NCBI GenBank assembly: GCA_025061245.1
Contig: JANZKD010000093.1
Coordinates: 1 to 6,806 of the forward strand
Direction of reading: 5' to 3'
DNA length: 6,806 bases
From: Candidatus Culexmicrobium profundum
GTDB lineage: Archaea > Thermoproteota > Methanomethylicia > Culexarchaeales > Culexmicrobiaceae
Shown piece by piece: positions 1-4,964 of this stretch. The notes under the pieces are model-generated. The model was not told the origin of the DNA. It did not search any database and saw nothing but the letters and a program-made list of their open reading frames with translations. The position numbers and the translations under genes were made by a program. The stretch's first letter is position 1, and the number at the start of each line of letters is the position of its first letter.

Positions 1-192
1 CTGGTACTTAAAGCTATAGCTGAGGAAGCAAAATCATGGTCTTCAGTAAGAAGATATGTTGAGGAGAAAATGGGAGTAACTATACCAAAGTCTTCATTAA
101 CAAGAATAATAAAGAAACTAGAAAAACTAAGCATAGTTAAGAATTATGAATTTCTAGACCCAATATATGAGAGAGCCTCCAAGAAACTATAA
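1..192 (+). CDS. C-terminal end of an archaeal AAA-type ATPase (partial)
   Basis: The frame is open from the first base and ends at TAA 190-192, giving 63 residues. The sequence has the form of the winged-helix tail of archaeal P-loop ATPases (PF01637-like): a helix with SWSSVRRYVEEK, then TIPKSSLTRIIKKLEKL as the recognition helix, then the ending YEFLDPIYERASKKL. A 'Y-x-F-x-D-P-x-Y' ending is typical of this family. The family usually has about 350-450 residues with Walker A and B motifs near the N terminus, all outside this window. These ATPases are abundant, often multi-copy archaeal genes of poorly known role. The call rests on the tail alone, so the family is likely but not certain. Confidence 0.72.
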   Translation: MVLKAIAEEAKSWSSVRRYVEEKMGVTIPKSSLTRIIKKLEKLSIVKNYEFLDPIYERASKKL

Positions 193-231
193 GCATAGGC
201 TATTTCACCTTCAAATTCAATTAACAGTCAA

Positions 232-240
232 TTTAAAATA
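232..240 (+). promoter_or_regulatory. TATA box for the deacylase gene
   Basis: TTTAAAATA is centred about 27 bases before the ATG at 263, and no Shine-Dalgarno sequence lies between. This spacing is what an archaeal leaderless transcript starting at or next to the ATG would show. The region from 193 to 262 is otherwise AT-rich and empty. Confidence 0.5.
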
Positions 241-262
241 ATTTTGAATTCAATTTTAATTT

Positions 263-1135
263 ATGAAGTGTCGGGTGGATGAATTTGTAATTGATGAATT
301 CCTCCAAGTGAAATTGAAGGTTTATACTATTGGTGATGGTAAGCCGACAATTCTAATAACAGGTGGAATACATGGAGATGAAACAACAGGAGTATATGCA
401 GCCTTTAAACTAAAAGAATACCTGTTAAATACAAGTTTAAAGGGGACTGTAAAGATCATTCCAATATCAAATCCAATAGCCTTTAGATGTAGAGTGAGAG
501 CCTCACCAATCGACAACACAGACCTAAATCGAGTATTCCCAGGAAACCCCAATGGAAGCCACACATCAAAAATAGCAGCAAAAATATGGGAAATAGCTCA
601 AACAGCAGACTACATCCTAGACCTACACTGCTGCGGTCAAACATGCCACCCATACATACTAGCAATCCACAAAGAATACCAACACATCAAAAATTACATC
701 CTAAAGATACCACTACCCTACGCAGTAGAGTCATCAGGTTTAAGAGGACAACTCTTCATAGAAGCCTCACACCTAGGAAAACCAGCAGCCATAATAGAAG
801 TAACAGGAGGACGAGGCATCTACAACCCCGAAATCGGTGAAATGCTATTCGAAGCAGTTAAAGGATTACTAACAAATCTAAACCTAATCGAAGGAGAAAA
901 AATTGATAGAAAACCAAAACTATACGACAAACTAAATCCAGTAACAATCAACCTAGAAGGATTCTTCAAACCCAAACTAAAACCAGGAACAGAAGTAAAA
1001 GCCGAAACCATCATAGGAGAAATCAATGGACAAGAAATCAAAGCAGGAATAGACGGACTCCTAATAAGAATAAGCCCACCAACCTATGTATTCAAAGGAG
1101 AATCAATAGCAAGCATAGCAGCAAAACTAGAGTAA
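263..1135 (+). CDS. Zinc-dependent deacylase of the AstE/AspA family (M14-like)
   Basis: Product of 290 residues of the succinylglutamate desuccinylase/aspartoacylase family, single-zinc hydrolases that cleave N-acyl groups from amino acids or similar compounds. The metal site is complete: H37 and E40 in GGIHGDETTG, and H122 in DYILDLH. NTDLNRVFPG (85-94) matches the substrate-binding loop, and E179 in AAIIEVTGGRG fits the catalytic glutamate. Residues from about 222 form a beta-rich C-terminal domain with the usual 'AGIDGLLI...VFKGESIASIA' pattern. Length is close to normal for archaeal members. The start at 263 is chosen because a TATA box lies 27 bases upstream. C123, C124 and C128 directly follow the third zinc ligand, where many members have T, S or G; this may alter metal or substrate choice. 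The substrate cannot be read from sequence. The first 220 bases have balanced composition; the rest is very poor in T and G. Confidence 0.88.
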   Translation: MKCRVDEFVIDEFLQVKLKVYTIGDGKPTILITGGIHGDETTGVYAAFKLKEYLLNTSLKGTVKIIPISNPIAFRCRVRASPIDNTDLNRVFPGNPNGSHTSKIAAKIWEIAQTADYILDLHCCGQTCHPYILAIHKEYQHIKNYILKIPLPYAVESSGLRGQLFIEASHLGKPAAIIEVTGGRGIYNPEIGEMLFEAVKGLLTNLNLIEGEKIDRKPKLYDKLNPVTINLEGFFKPKLKPGTEVKAETIIGEINGQEIKAGIDGLLIRISPPTYVFKGESIASIAAKLE

Positions 1136-1295
1136 ACTACAATAGAAGCTTGCTTGCTCAGTACTCACAACGTTATTTTCCCATCAACTAACATGAATGA
1201 TGACATTTAAAGAGTTGGTTAAAATAACATGTAGTAGATGAAGTTTAAGGTAAGATTTAAGTATGACTCAATTCTTACCATTTAAATGTGAAACC

Positions 1296-1556
1296 ATGTT
1301 TAAGACTGTTGTTTCCAAGAAAGGTCAAGTCGTCATACCAAAAAACATTAGAGAAATGCTAGGACTAACAACTGGAACAATCCTAAAAGTCTCAGTTGAA
1401 AAAAAGAAGATTATACTCGAACCAATAGAAGAACCACCAAAAGAAATCTTCATAGAAGCAGGATCAAAAATAACTGAAAAAATAATACGAGAAGCCAAAA
1501 CCCTAAGCGACAAAACCATCAAACTACTCAAAGACCTAGGTGTAGAAATTGAGTAA
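1296..1556 (+). CDS. vapB: VapB-type antitoxin, AbrB/SpoVT family
   Basis: Product of 86 residues. Residues 1-45 match the swapped-hairpin AbrB DNA-binding fold: KTVVSKKGQVVIPKNIREMLGL, then a beta strand ending KKKIILEPIEE. The C-terminal 40 residues are charged and helical, the part that normally wraps and blocks the PIN toxin. The gene overlaps the toxin gene by 8 bases, the standard arrangement for a VapBC operon, and such antitoxins usually repress their own promoter. An ATG at 1263 would add 11 residues (MTQFLPFKCET); I prefer 1296 because the fold begins right there in family members. AGATTTAAG at 1253-1261 could be the TATA box for a short leader. No clear operator repeat was seen. 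The first ~100 bases are balanced in composition; the 3' part is A+C-rich. Confidence 0.85.
   Translation: MFKTVVSKKGQVVIPKNIREMLGLTTGTILKVSVEKKKIILEPIEEPPKEIFIEAGSKITEKIIREAKTLSDKTIKLLKDLGVEIE
1539..1542 (+). promoter_or_regulatory. Ribosome binding site deciding the TTG start of vapC
   Basis: GGTG inside the 3' end of vapB lies six bases before TTG 1549-1551. It can pair with the archaeal 16S tail, and no ATG or GTG near this point would keep the conserved VLDTSVII start of the PIN domain. It supports translational coupling of toxin to antitoxin. Confidence 0.55.
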
Positions 1557-2004
1557 AATAGTACTAGACACCAGCGTCATAATAGAATACATAGACAAAA
1601 AAGCAGACTACCACCAACAAGCCAAAACCATATTCAACACAATCACGCAAGGAAAACTAGAAGCCATAATACCCCACCCAACCCTAACCGAAACATACTA
1701 CGTCGCCAAAAAAATCTACAAAACCCTCAAAACAAAAAACCCACAACAAAAAGCCAAAAAACTAATAGAATGGCTATACCGCCACTCACAAATACAAATA
1801 AAAGGACTAAACCTACAACTCGCCCTAGAAGCAGGCAAAATAAAACTAAAATACAACATAGCCCTAACCGACTGCTACGTAATCGCATCAACAAAAATCT
1901 ACAACGCAAAAGCAATATTCAAAAAACGAGAAAAAGAACTACAAAACAAAATAACAAACATACAAAAAGAATACCCAATAATATTCCTAGAAGACTACGC
2001 ATAA
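1549..2004 (+). CDS. vapC: VapC-type PIN-domain ribonuclease toxin
   Basis: Product of 151 residues with the PIN fold of VapC toxins, Mg-dependent RNases that cut tRNA, rRNA or mRNA when the antitoxin is lost. Catalytic acids are in place: D7 in KIVLDTSVIIEYID, E48 in HPTLTETYYVAKKI, D108 in NIALTDCYVIA; E128 in FKKREKEL may supply the fourth, and E94 is also nearby. Length is slightly above the usual 125-145. Translation starts at TTG 1549, overlapping vapB by 8 bases, with GGTG six bases upstream. The gene has the most extreme composition in the window: hand counts of two 60-base lines (1621-1680 and 1741-1800) each give 78% A+C on the coding strand, and codons almost always end in A or C. 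RNA target unknown. Confidence 0.9.
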   Translation: MSKIVLDTSVIIEYIDKKADYHQQAKTIFNTITQGKLEAIIPHPTLTETYYVAKKIYKTLKTKNPQQKAKKLIEWLYRHSQIQIKGLNLQLALEAGKIKLKYNIALTDCYVIASTKIYNAKAIFKKREKELQNKITNIQKEYPIIFLEDYA

Positions 2005-2204
2005 ACTAACTATAAATTAAACTAACTCTATTCAAATTTTCTTAATCTATCTTTCAATATTGACGTAAACAATGATTCCTTAGCTAAAGTTAAAAATTAG
2101 AAAATTAATCCATCGTAGTTCAAGTATTTTTGATGTTTAGGCATAATGTAATAAAGTTAAAGGAAACATAACTTTACTTTAGACTTATATTGTCTGAAAG
2201 AAAT

Positions 2205-2213
2205 ACTTTTAAG
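2205..2213 (+). promoter_or_regulatory. Possible TATA box for the 2288 gene
   Basis: ACTTTTAAG lies about 75 bases before the ATG at 2288, implying a leader near 50 bases. The whole gap 2005-2287 is AT-rich and offers other weak matches, so this is tentative. Nothing else was recognised in the gap. Confidence 0.25.
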
Positions 2214-2287
2214 GTTTCTACTTATAGCTTTGTTCAGAGTTAAGATATATTGCTATCCTAATCTAATGCGATTTCCTGAAGAGGTTG

Positions 2288-2992
2288 ATGGAAGTCGTGT
2301 TGGAGACTGATTATGATGTCTTTGAAAAGCAACTTAGTAATAGTGCGTGGGAAGATAAAATTAGGATTTGTATTCGCGGTATTTTTAATAATGTCTTCTT
2401 TAGAGGAGCAAAATTTATTAGTGATCTGAACATGGAGACGTTAAGAGAAAGATTTCCAGAAGTCTATGAAACTGTTAAGGACAATAATGTTAGGAGAGCA
2501 TTGATAATTTCTGAAATGTTTAAGGCTACTATTGAAACCACAATTCTGCGAAAACTTGGTGTCGAAGAGTTAGAAATAGAAATCGACGGTACGCATCCAA
2601 GTACTGGATTTCATGGATGGAATTTTCTAACATTAATCCGTCAACGAGATTTCACTCAAGCAGAGAATCTTTATGGTGGAAAAGATGCTGTAAAAATATT
2701 TTTTAAGAGTATTTTCTTTATATCAAAGGAATTATACAGTGTGCTGAATTCACCGGTTTTGAGAGATGTTTGGAGAGCAAGAAGTGGGCTAGAATTTAAA
2801 CGTGATAAACTTAGAGAAATTATATTTTCTGAGTTGCAGGATATTGCACAGAATATTCCTAATGAAGCTAAATGTTTCACAGATCTGAAAAAAGCAGTTA
2901 ATACACTGGTTTATTTCCTATACTATTGGTATGTTTCTGTTGGAAAGAAAGTTAAAAGAAAATTAGAAAGACTGTTGGATATCAAACTGTAA
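2288..2992 (+). CDS. Uncharacterised protein, mostly helical
   Basis: Product of 234 residues that I do not recognise. It appears soluble and mostly alpha-helical, acidic near the N terminus and basic at the end (KKVKRKLERLL). A conspicuous patch is EIEIDGTHPSTGFHGWNF at about residues 96-113, with H, D and W residues that could form a site, but this is only a visual impression. A short hydrophobic aromatic run (TLVYFLYYWYVSV, near residues 206-218) might be a buried helix or a weak membrane anchor. GAGG at 2281-2284 precedes the ATG by three bases; a TTG at 2285 directly after GAGG would add one residue and is less likely. Composition differs from neighbours: codons use T and G freely and A+C is about 43% near the 3' end. 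Stand-alone gene with its own promoter; it could be acquired DNA. Open frame of this length and quality is very likely real. Confidence 0.75.
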   Translation: MEVVLETDYDVFEKQLSNSAWEDKIRICIRGIFNNVFFRGAKFISDLNMETLRERFPEVYETVKDNNVRRALIISEMFKATIETTILRKLGVEELEIEIDGTHPSTGFHGWNFLTLIRQRDFTQAENLYGGKDAVKIFFKSIFFISKELYSVLNSPVLRDVWRARSGLEFKRDKLREIIFSELQDIAQNIPNEAKCFTDLKKAVNTLVYFLYYWYVSVGKKVKRKLERLLDIKL

Positions 2993-3111
2993 AGAACAAA
3001 GCAATAAAGCTAATATTACTAAGAAGTTAAGATAAAATATAAAATTAAATCCCTTAAGTACATAATTATTATATTTTAACGGTCCACTTAATATTAGATA
3101 ACGATTGGGAC

Positions 3112-3129
3112 GAAAGCTGCACAGCTTTC
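3112..3129. repeat. Perfect inverted repeat (hairpin) between genes
   Basis: GAAAGCTG and CAGCTTTC face each other with only two bases between, giving a 7-bp stem and a 4-base loop in RNA. It is the only strong structure in the 2993-3190 gap, about 120 bases after the 2288 gene and 70 before the tRNA. No T-run follows, so it is not a standard terminator. It could be a protein-binding palindrome or RNA processing site. Confidence 0.5.
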
Positions 3130-3148
3130 CGAATAATTAGTTGAATTA

Positions 3149-3156
3149 AATTTATA
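3149..3156 (+). promoter_or_regulatory. Possible TATA box for tRNA-His
   Basis: AATTTATA would place transcription start near 3178-3182, so that the pre-tRNA includes the duplicated acceptor strand at 3191. A second candidate, AATTTATTT at 3170-3178, would place the start close to 3200 and exclude the duplicate. The sequence alone does not decide between them. Confidence 0.4.
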
Positions 3157-3190
3157 ACTGTAAATGGTGAATTTATTTTTCGAAGTTGTG

Positions 3191-3210
3191 GCCCGGAATG
3201 GCCCGGATTG
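3191..3210 (+). repeat. Tandem duplication of the tRNA 5' acceptor strand
   Basis: GCCCGGAATG is followed at once by GCCCGGATTG, nine of ten bases identical. Both copies contain GCCCGGA, which pairs perfectly with TCCGGGC at 3309-3315. Only the second copy supplies T at tRNA position 8, so I take it as the true 5' end; each copy is preceded by G, as tRNA-His needs at position -1. Confidence 0.85.
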
Positions 3211-3231
3211 GGTCTCAAACCCTGCACGGAG
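3209..3231 (+). other. Non-canonical tRNA intron between positions 8 and 9
   Basis: The 23-base insert separates the acceptor strand from the D arm. It contains a hairpin GGGT/ACCC (3210-3213, 3219-3222). Around the proposed cuts a relaxed bulge-helix-bulge can be drawn: outer pairs 3200-3202 with 3233-3235, bulge AG|A on the 3' side, central pairs C3203-G3229, C3204-G3228 and G3205-C3227 with a G-A mismatch beside them, and bulge AT|T on the 5' side. Three unpaired bases (3223-3225) keep it from being a strict motif. Confidence 0.6.
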
Positions 3232-3262
3232 AGCTCAGTCTGGTTAGAGCGCCAGCCTGTGG

Positions 3263-3280
3263 AGTCGATGTTTCGCAGAG
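3263..3280 (+). other. Canonical tRNA intron at position 37/38
   Basis: The 18-base insert follows G37. The central helix CTGT (3257-3260) with GCAG (3275-3278) gives four pairs, one of them T-G; three-base bulges GG|A and AG|A flank it, and the anticodon stem forms the outer helix. This matches the archaeal splicing-endonuclease motif. The inner loop is very small and weakly closed, with a competing CGA/TCG mini-hairpin at 3266-3275. Confidence 0.8.
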
Positions 3281-3409
3281 AGCTGGTGGTCGCGGGTTCA
3301 AATCCCGCTCCGGGCCTCCATTATTCATCCTATTTTAGACTACCTTATCATTGAGCTGCAATAGCTTTGAAGCTTTGAGATTTGGTCGCTTATTTTCTCG
3401 ACTGAGTGC

Positions 3410-3560
3410 TTAATGTTCCCGACCACAGGCCTGGATTTGGAGTCTGGATGACTCCTTCTCCTTCATTGAGGCTATTGCCTCTTCCAGAGCTCTCGGGGGA
3501 ATCCAGGCTCCCCGCATCTGAAGGTTTAATGCTGCTATTACGTCTCTGTCTATTGTGAAG
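3410..3560 (-). ncRNA. Candidate omega-RNA scaffold at the 3' end of tnpB
   Basis: G+C rises to about 52-53% here (hand counts of 3421-3480 and 3481-3540) against 28% in the middle of tnpB (4081-4140). Three neat hairpins are present: GGAGTC/GACTCC (3439-3444, 3450-3455), GAGGC/GCCTC (3468-3472, 3477-3481) and CGGGG/CCCCG (3494-3498, 3510-3514). In the IS605 group the guide RNA overlaps the tnpB 3' end and continues past the right end, so the guide would come from bases toward the tRNA. Location is by analogy; the RNA ends are not visible. Confidence 0.4.
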
Positions 3561-4605
3561 TTGCATTTGGGGGCATTTTACTTTTCTTTCTTTTAGTTCT
3601 ATGAGTTTGTTTTGACATTTTGGACATGTTTTTGATGTGTTTTTTGGGTCAACGTATTTTACTGGTAGTCCGTGCCATTTTAGCTTGTATTCTAGCATTT
3701 TTTGTATTTTTCTTGCATCCCATTTTGATAGTTTTCTATTCATTGACTTTGACTTGTTTAGTATGTGTCTTTTTATGTCTTTTAGGTCTTCTAGTATTGC
3801 TCCGTAGCCTTTTTGGACTAGTTCTCTTACTATTTTTGTTGTTAGTTTGTGTATGAAGTCGTTTGTTCTGTTTAGTTCTCTTTTTGAGTATTTTTGTAGT
3901 AGTTTCCTTGCTGTTTTTGGTTTTTTCTTGGCTAGTCTTTGTATTCTTTGTCTTTTGATTTCGTAGACTCTGTGTATGTGGTAGAGTGGTTTTAGGTCGT
4001 AGCGTTTTATTTCTCCGTTTATGTAGGCGGTTATGTTTGTTAGGTTTATGTCGAAGCTTGCCCATCCTTTTGGCTTTTTTATTGTTACTTTTTTCTTTAG
4101 TGTTAGTATTAGTTTGTTTTCTATTAGGAGTAGTCCTCCTATTTTGTCGAAGTCTTTTGGTATCCATGGATACTTGTTTAAGTCAATTATTATACAGCGC
4201 TTATAGGGTTCGATACTTATTCTGAGAATGCCATCTTTATAGCTGAATAATGACATTTTAATATATACGACTTTTCTTCTCACTTTCGGCTTGTTCTTGA
4301 ATACTCCTCGATTGTAATTTGAAATCCATGATCTCACTATGCTATAGGCCATGTCCATAGCTGAGTCAACATAGTTTTTAGTGAACTTCCAATTCTTCAA
4401 TAGTTCTTTTCTCAATTGCTTCTTGAACTCATTGGTTATAACTAGTTTTGCTTTTCTCTTTTCTGTGTATTGTATTTGTTTTAGTATTGCTTGTAGTGCT
4501 TTGCATTCTATTTGGTGGTAGGCTTCTATGAGGTCTTTGGGTGCTTTTATTGGTATGCTTCTTGCTTTGCATACTTCTATTGTTTTTTCTTGTCCAGTCA
4601 AGTTT

Positions 4606-4633
4606 GTTTGGGGTGAGCTCTTTTTCCCCAAAC
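4606..4633. repeat. Inverted repeat at the candidate TTG start of tnpB
   Basis: GTTTGGGG (4606-4613) and CCCCAAAC (4626-4633) form an 8-bp stem with a 12-base loop. On the tnpB mRNA the TTG at 4631-4629 lies inside the stem, so folding could mask that start. Confidence 0.55.
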
Positions 4634-4636
4634 TTT

Positions 4637-4643
4637 CCTCCTT
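4637..4643 (-). promoter_or_regulatory. Strong Shine-Dalgarno before TTG 4631 in tnpB
   Basis: On the minus strand AAGGAGG is followed by AAAGT and then TTG, an ideal five-base spacing. No comparable site precedes ATG 4748 or ATG 4736. The product would begin MGKKSSPQTNLTGQEK and enter the TnpB domain within about 20 residues. The surrounding message is rich in A and G, so chance cannot be excluded. Confidence 0.5.
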
Positions 4644-4673
4644 GTTCTCTAGTTCTCTTTTTCTCTTTTTTCT

Positions 4674-4689
4674 GCCCTCGTGTGAGGGC
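4674..4689. terminator. Hairpin followed by a T-run on the plus strand
   Basis: GCCCTC-GTGT-GAGGGC is a perfect 6-bp stem with a four-base loop, followed on the plus strand by six Ts (4690-4695). It has the form of an intrinsic terminator for plus-strand transcription, which would stop antisense reading. It may equally be one of the structural hairpins of the element's left side. Confidence 0.35.
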
Positions 4690-4702
4690 TTTTTTCTGTT
4701 TT

Positions 4703-4772
4703 CCGTCTGCCCAACTCCTTCGCATCTCTGCTTCATGGGTTTCTGCATGTGATTGCGGAGTTGGGCAGACGG
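4703..4772. repeat. 16-bp perfect inverted repeat enclosing the upstream tnpB start codons
   Basis: CCGTCTGCCCAACTCC (4703-4718) and GGAGTTGGGCAGACGG (4757-4772) are exact complements with 38 bases between. On the tnpB strand the loop contains ATG 4748 and ATG 4736. It is the longest perfect inverted repeat found in the window and shares the core GCGGAGTT-x-GGCA with the hairpin at 4836-4859. Confidence 0.9.
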
Positions 4773-4835
4773 GTAAAAAGGTGGGTGGGGTTTAGGTTTG
4801 CTGTGGGGCTCGTTTGTGATGTTTCTTGGTGGGCG

Positions 4836-4859
4836 GAGTTAGGCATTTACGCCTAACTC
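4836..4859. repeat. 9-bp perfect hairpin, related to the 4703-4772 repeat
   Basis: GAGTTAGGC and GCCTAACTC enclose the loop ATTTAC. The left arm with its flank (GCGGAGTTAGGCA, 4833-4845) matches 12 of 13 bases of GCGGAGTTGGGCA at 4755-4767. Position upstream of tnpB fits the subterminal left-end hairpin of IS605-group elements, but TnpA binding cannot be inferred from one copy. Confidence 0.75.
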
Positions 4860-4922
4860 TTTCACCTCGCACTGAACATTGTATGTTTTATCTTGGCTTA
4901 TGCATGTCTTCATCCCATTTGG

Positions 4923-4964
4923 AGGGTTGGACTTCCTGCAGCAACCCTTTTATGGATTGCTGCA
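4923..4964. repeat. Two mutually exclusive hairpins at the end of the ATPase frame
   Basis: TGCAGCAA (4937-4944) pairs with TTGCTGCA (4957-4964), spanning the TAA stop at 4950-4952. AGGGTTG (4923-4929) pairs with CAACCCT (4942-4948). Both use 4942-4944, so only one can form. A 10-base direct repeat TTTGGAGGGT (4918-4927 and 4970-4979) flanks them. The rest of the 4773-4949 gap shows nothing else. Confidence 0.5.

Larger units (their letters stand above)
3201..3316 (+). tRNA. tRNA-His (GTG), interrupted by two introns
   Basis: Acceptor GCCCGGA (3201-3207) pairs with TCCGGGC (3309-3315). D arm GCTC/GAGC (3233-3236, 3247-3250) encloses AGTCTGGTTA. Anticodon stem CCAGC (3252-3256) pairs with GCTGG (3282-3286); the loop reads C-T-GTG-G-(intron)-A, anticodon GTG at 3259-3261. 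T arm GCGGG-TTCAAAT-CCCGC (3292-3308) is perfect. Discriminator is C73 (3316) and G-1 is encoded at 3200, both hallmarks of tRNA-His; CCA is not encoded directly after C73. Mature length without introns is 75 bases from G1 to C73, plus G-1. Introns are at 3209-3231 (between positions 8 and 9) and 3263-3280 (37/38). Removing the first restores the standard T8-A9-G10 order. The tRNA identity is firm; the boundary of the first intron is less so. Confidence 0.9.
3390..4748 (-). pseudogene. tnpB: TnpB RNA-guided nuclease (OrfB, IS605 group), frameshifted near its 3' end
   Basis: The open frame of 452 codons encodes a TnpB: RuvC-I D233 in GWASFDINL, RuvC-II E320 in YGAILEDLKDIKRH, and zinc-ribbon CPKC (C375, C378) followed by C392. 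After KVKCP the family pattern stops because a run of five Gs on the plus strand (3569-3573) holds one base too many. Dropping one base restores CPKCNFTIDRDVIAALNL, with the fourth zinc cysteine and the RuvC-III aspartate, and a stop at 3410-3412 instead of 3390. As read, nuclease activity should be lost; a sequencing error or programmed slippage is possible. An SD AAGGAGG at 4637-4643 sits five bases before TTG 4631-4629, so translation may start there and remove the first 39 charged residues, which lie in hairpin-rich sequence. The frame is A+C-rich except its 5' third. Confidence 0.88.
3330..4860 (-). mobile_element. IS200/IS605-group element with tnpB only (IS1341-like), ends uncertain
   Basis: A single tnpB with no tnpA in the window, a structured region at its 3' end and a hairpin at 4836-4859 about 90-200 bases before its start fit a non-autonomous IS605-group insertion. 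These elements have no terminal inverted repeats or target duplications, so the boundaries cannot be read from one copy; those given simply enclose the gene and its flanking hairpins. The right end would lie within about 80 bases of the tRNA-His gene. Confidence 0.45.

Noticed and set aside
1195..1245. ATGATGA and AGATGAA in the gap before vapB as C and C' boxes of a C/D sRNA
   Set aside because: No CTGA D or D' box lies near either one.
2285..2340. C/D-box-like motifs (TTGATGG, CTGA, ATGATG) suggesting an archaeal C/D sRNA
   Set aside because: No final D box follows at the right distance, the first C box is imperfect, and the stretch is the start of a coding frame.
3191..3197. First GCCCGGA copy as the true 5' end of the tRNA
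   Set aside because: It would put A at position 8 in place of the near-universal T and needs a longer insert containing the second copy; the second copy gives T8 and A9 directly.
3224..3232. GCACGGA next to the D arm as the acceptor strand, which would need no first intron
   Set aside because: It leaves an A-G mismatch in the acceptor stem and G at position 8, whereas GCCCGGAT at 3201-3208 pairs perfectly and supplies T8.
3390..3568. The shifted reading (GSLDSPESSGRGNS and onward) as a genuine alternative TnpB C terminus
   Set aside because: It lacks the fourth zinc cysteine and the DRD motif that appear intact in the neighbouring frame, so it is best seen as out-of-frame sequence.
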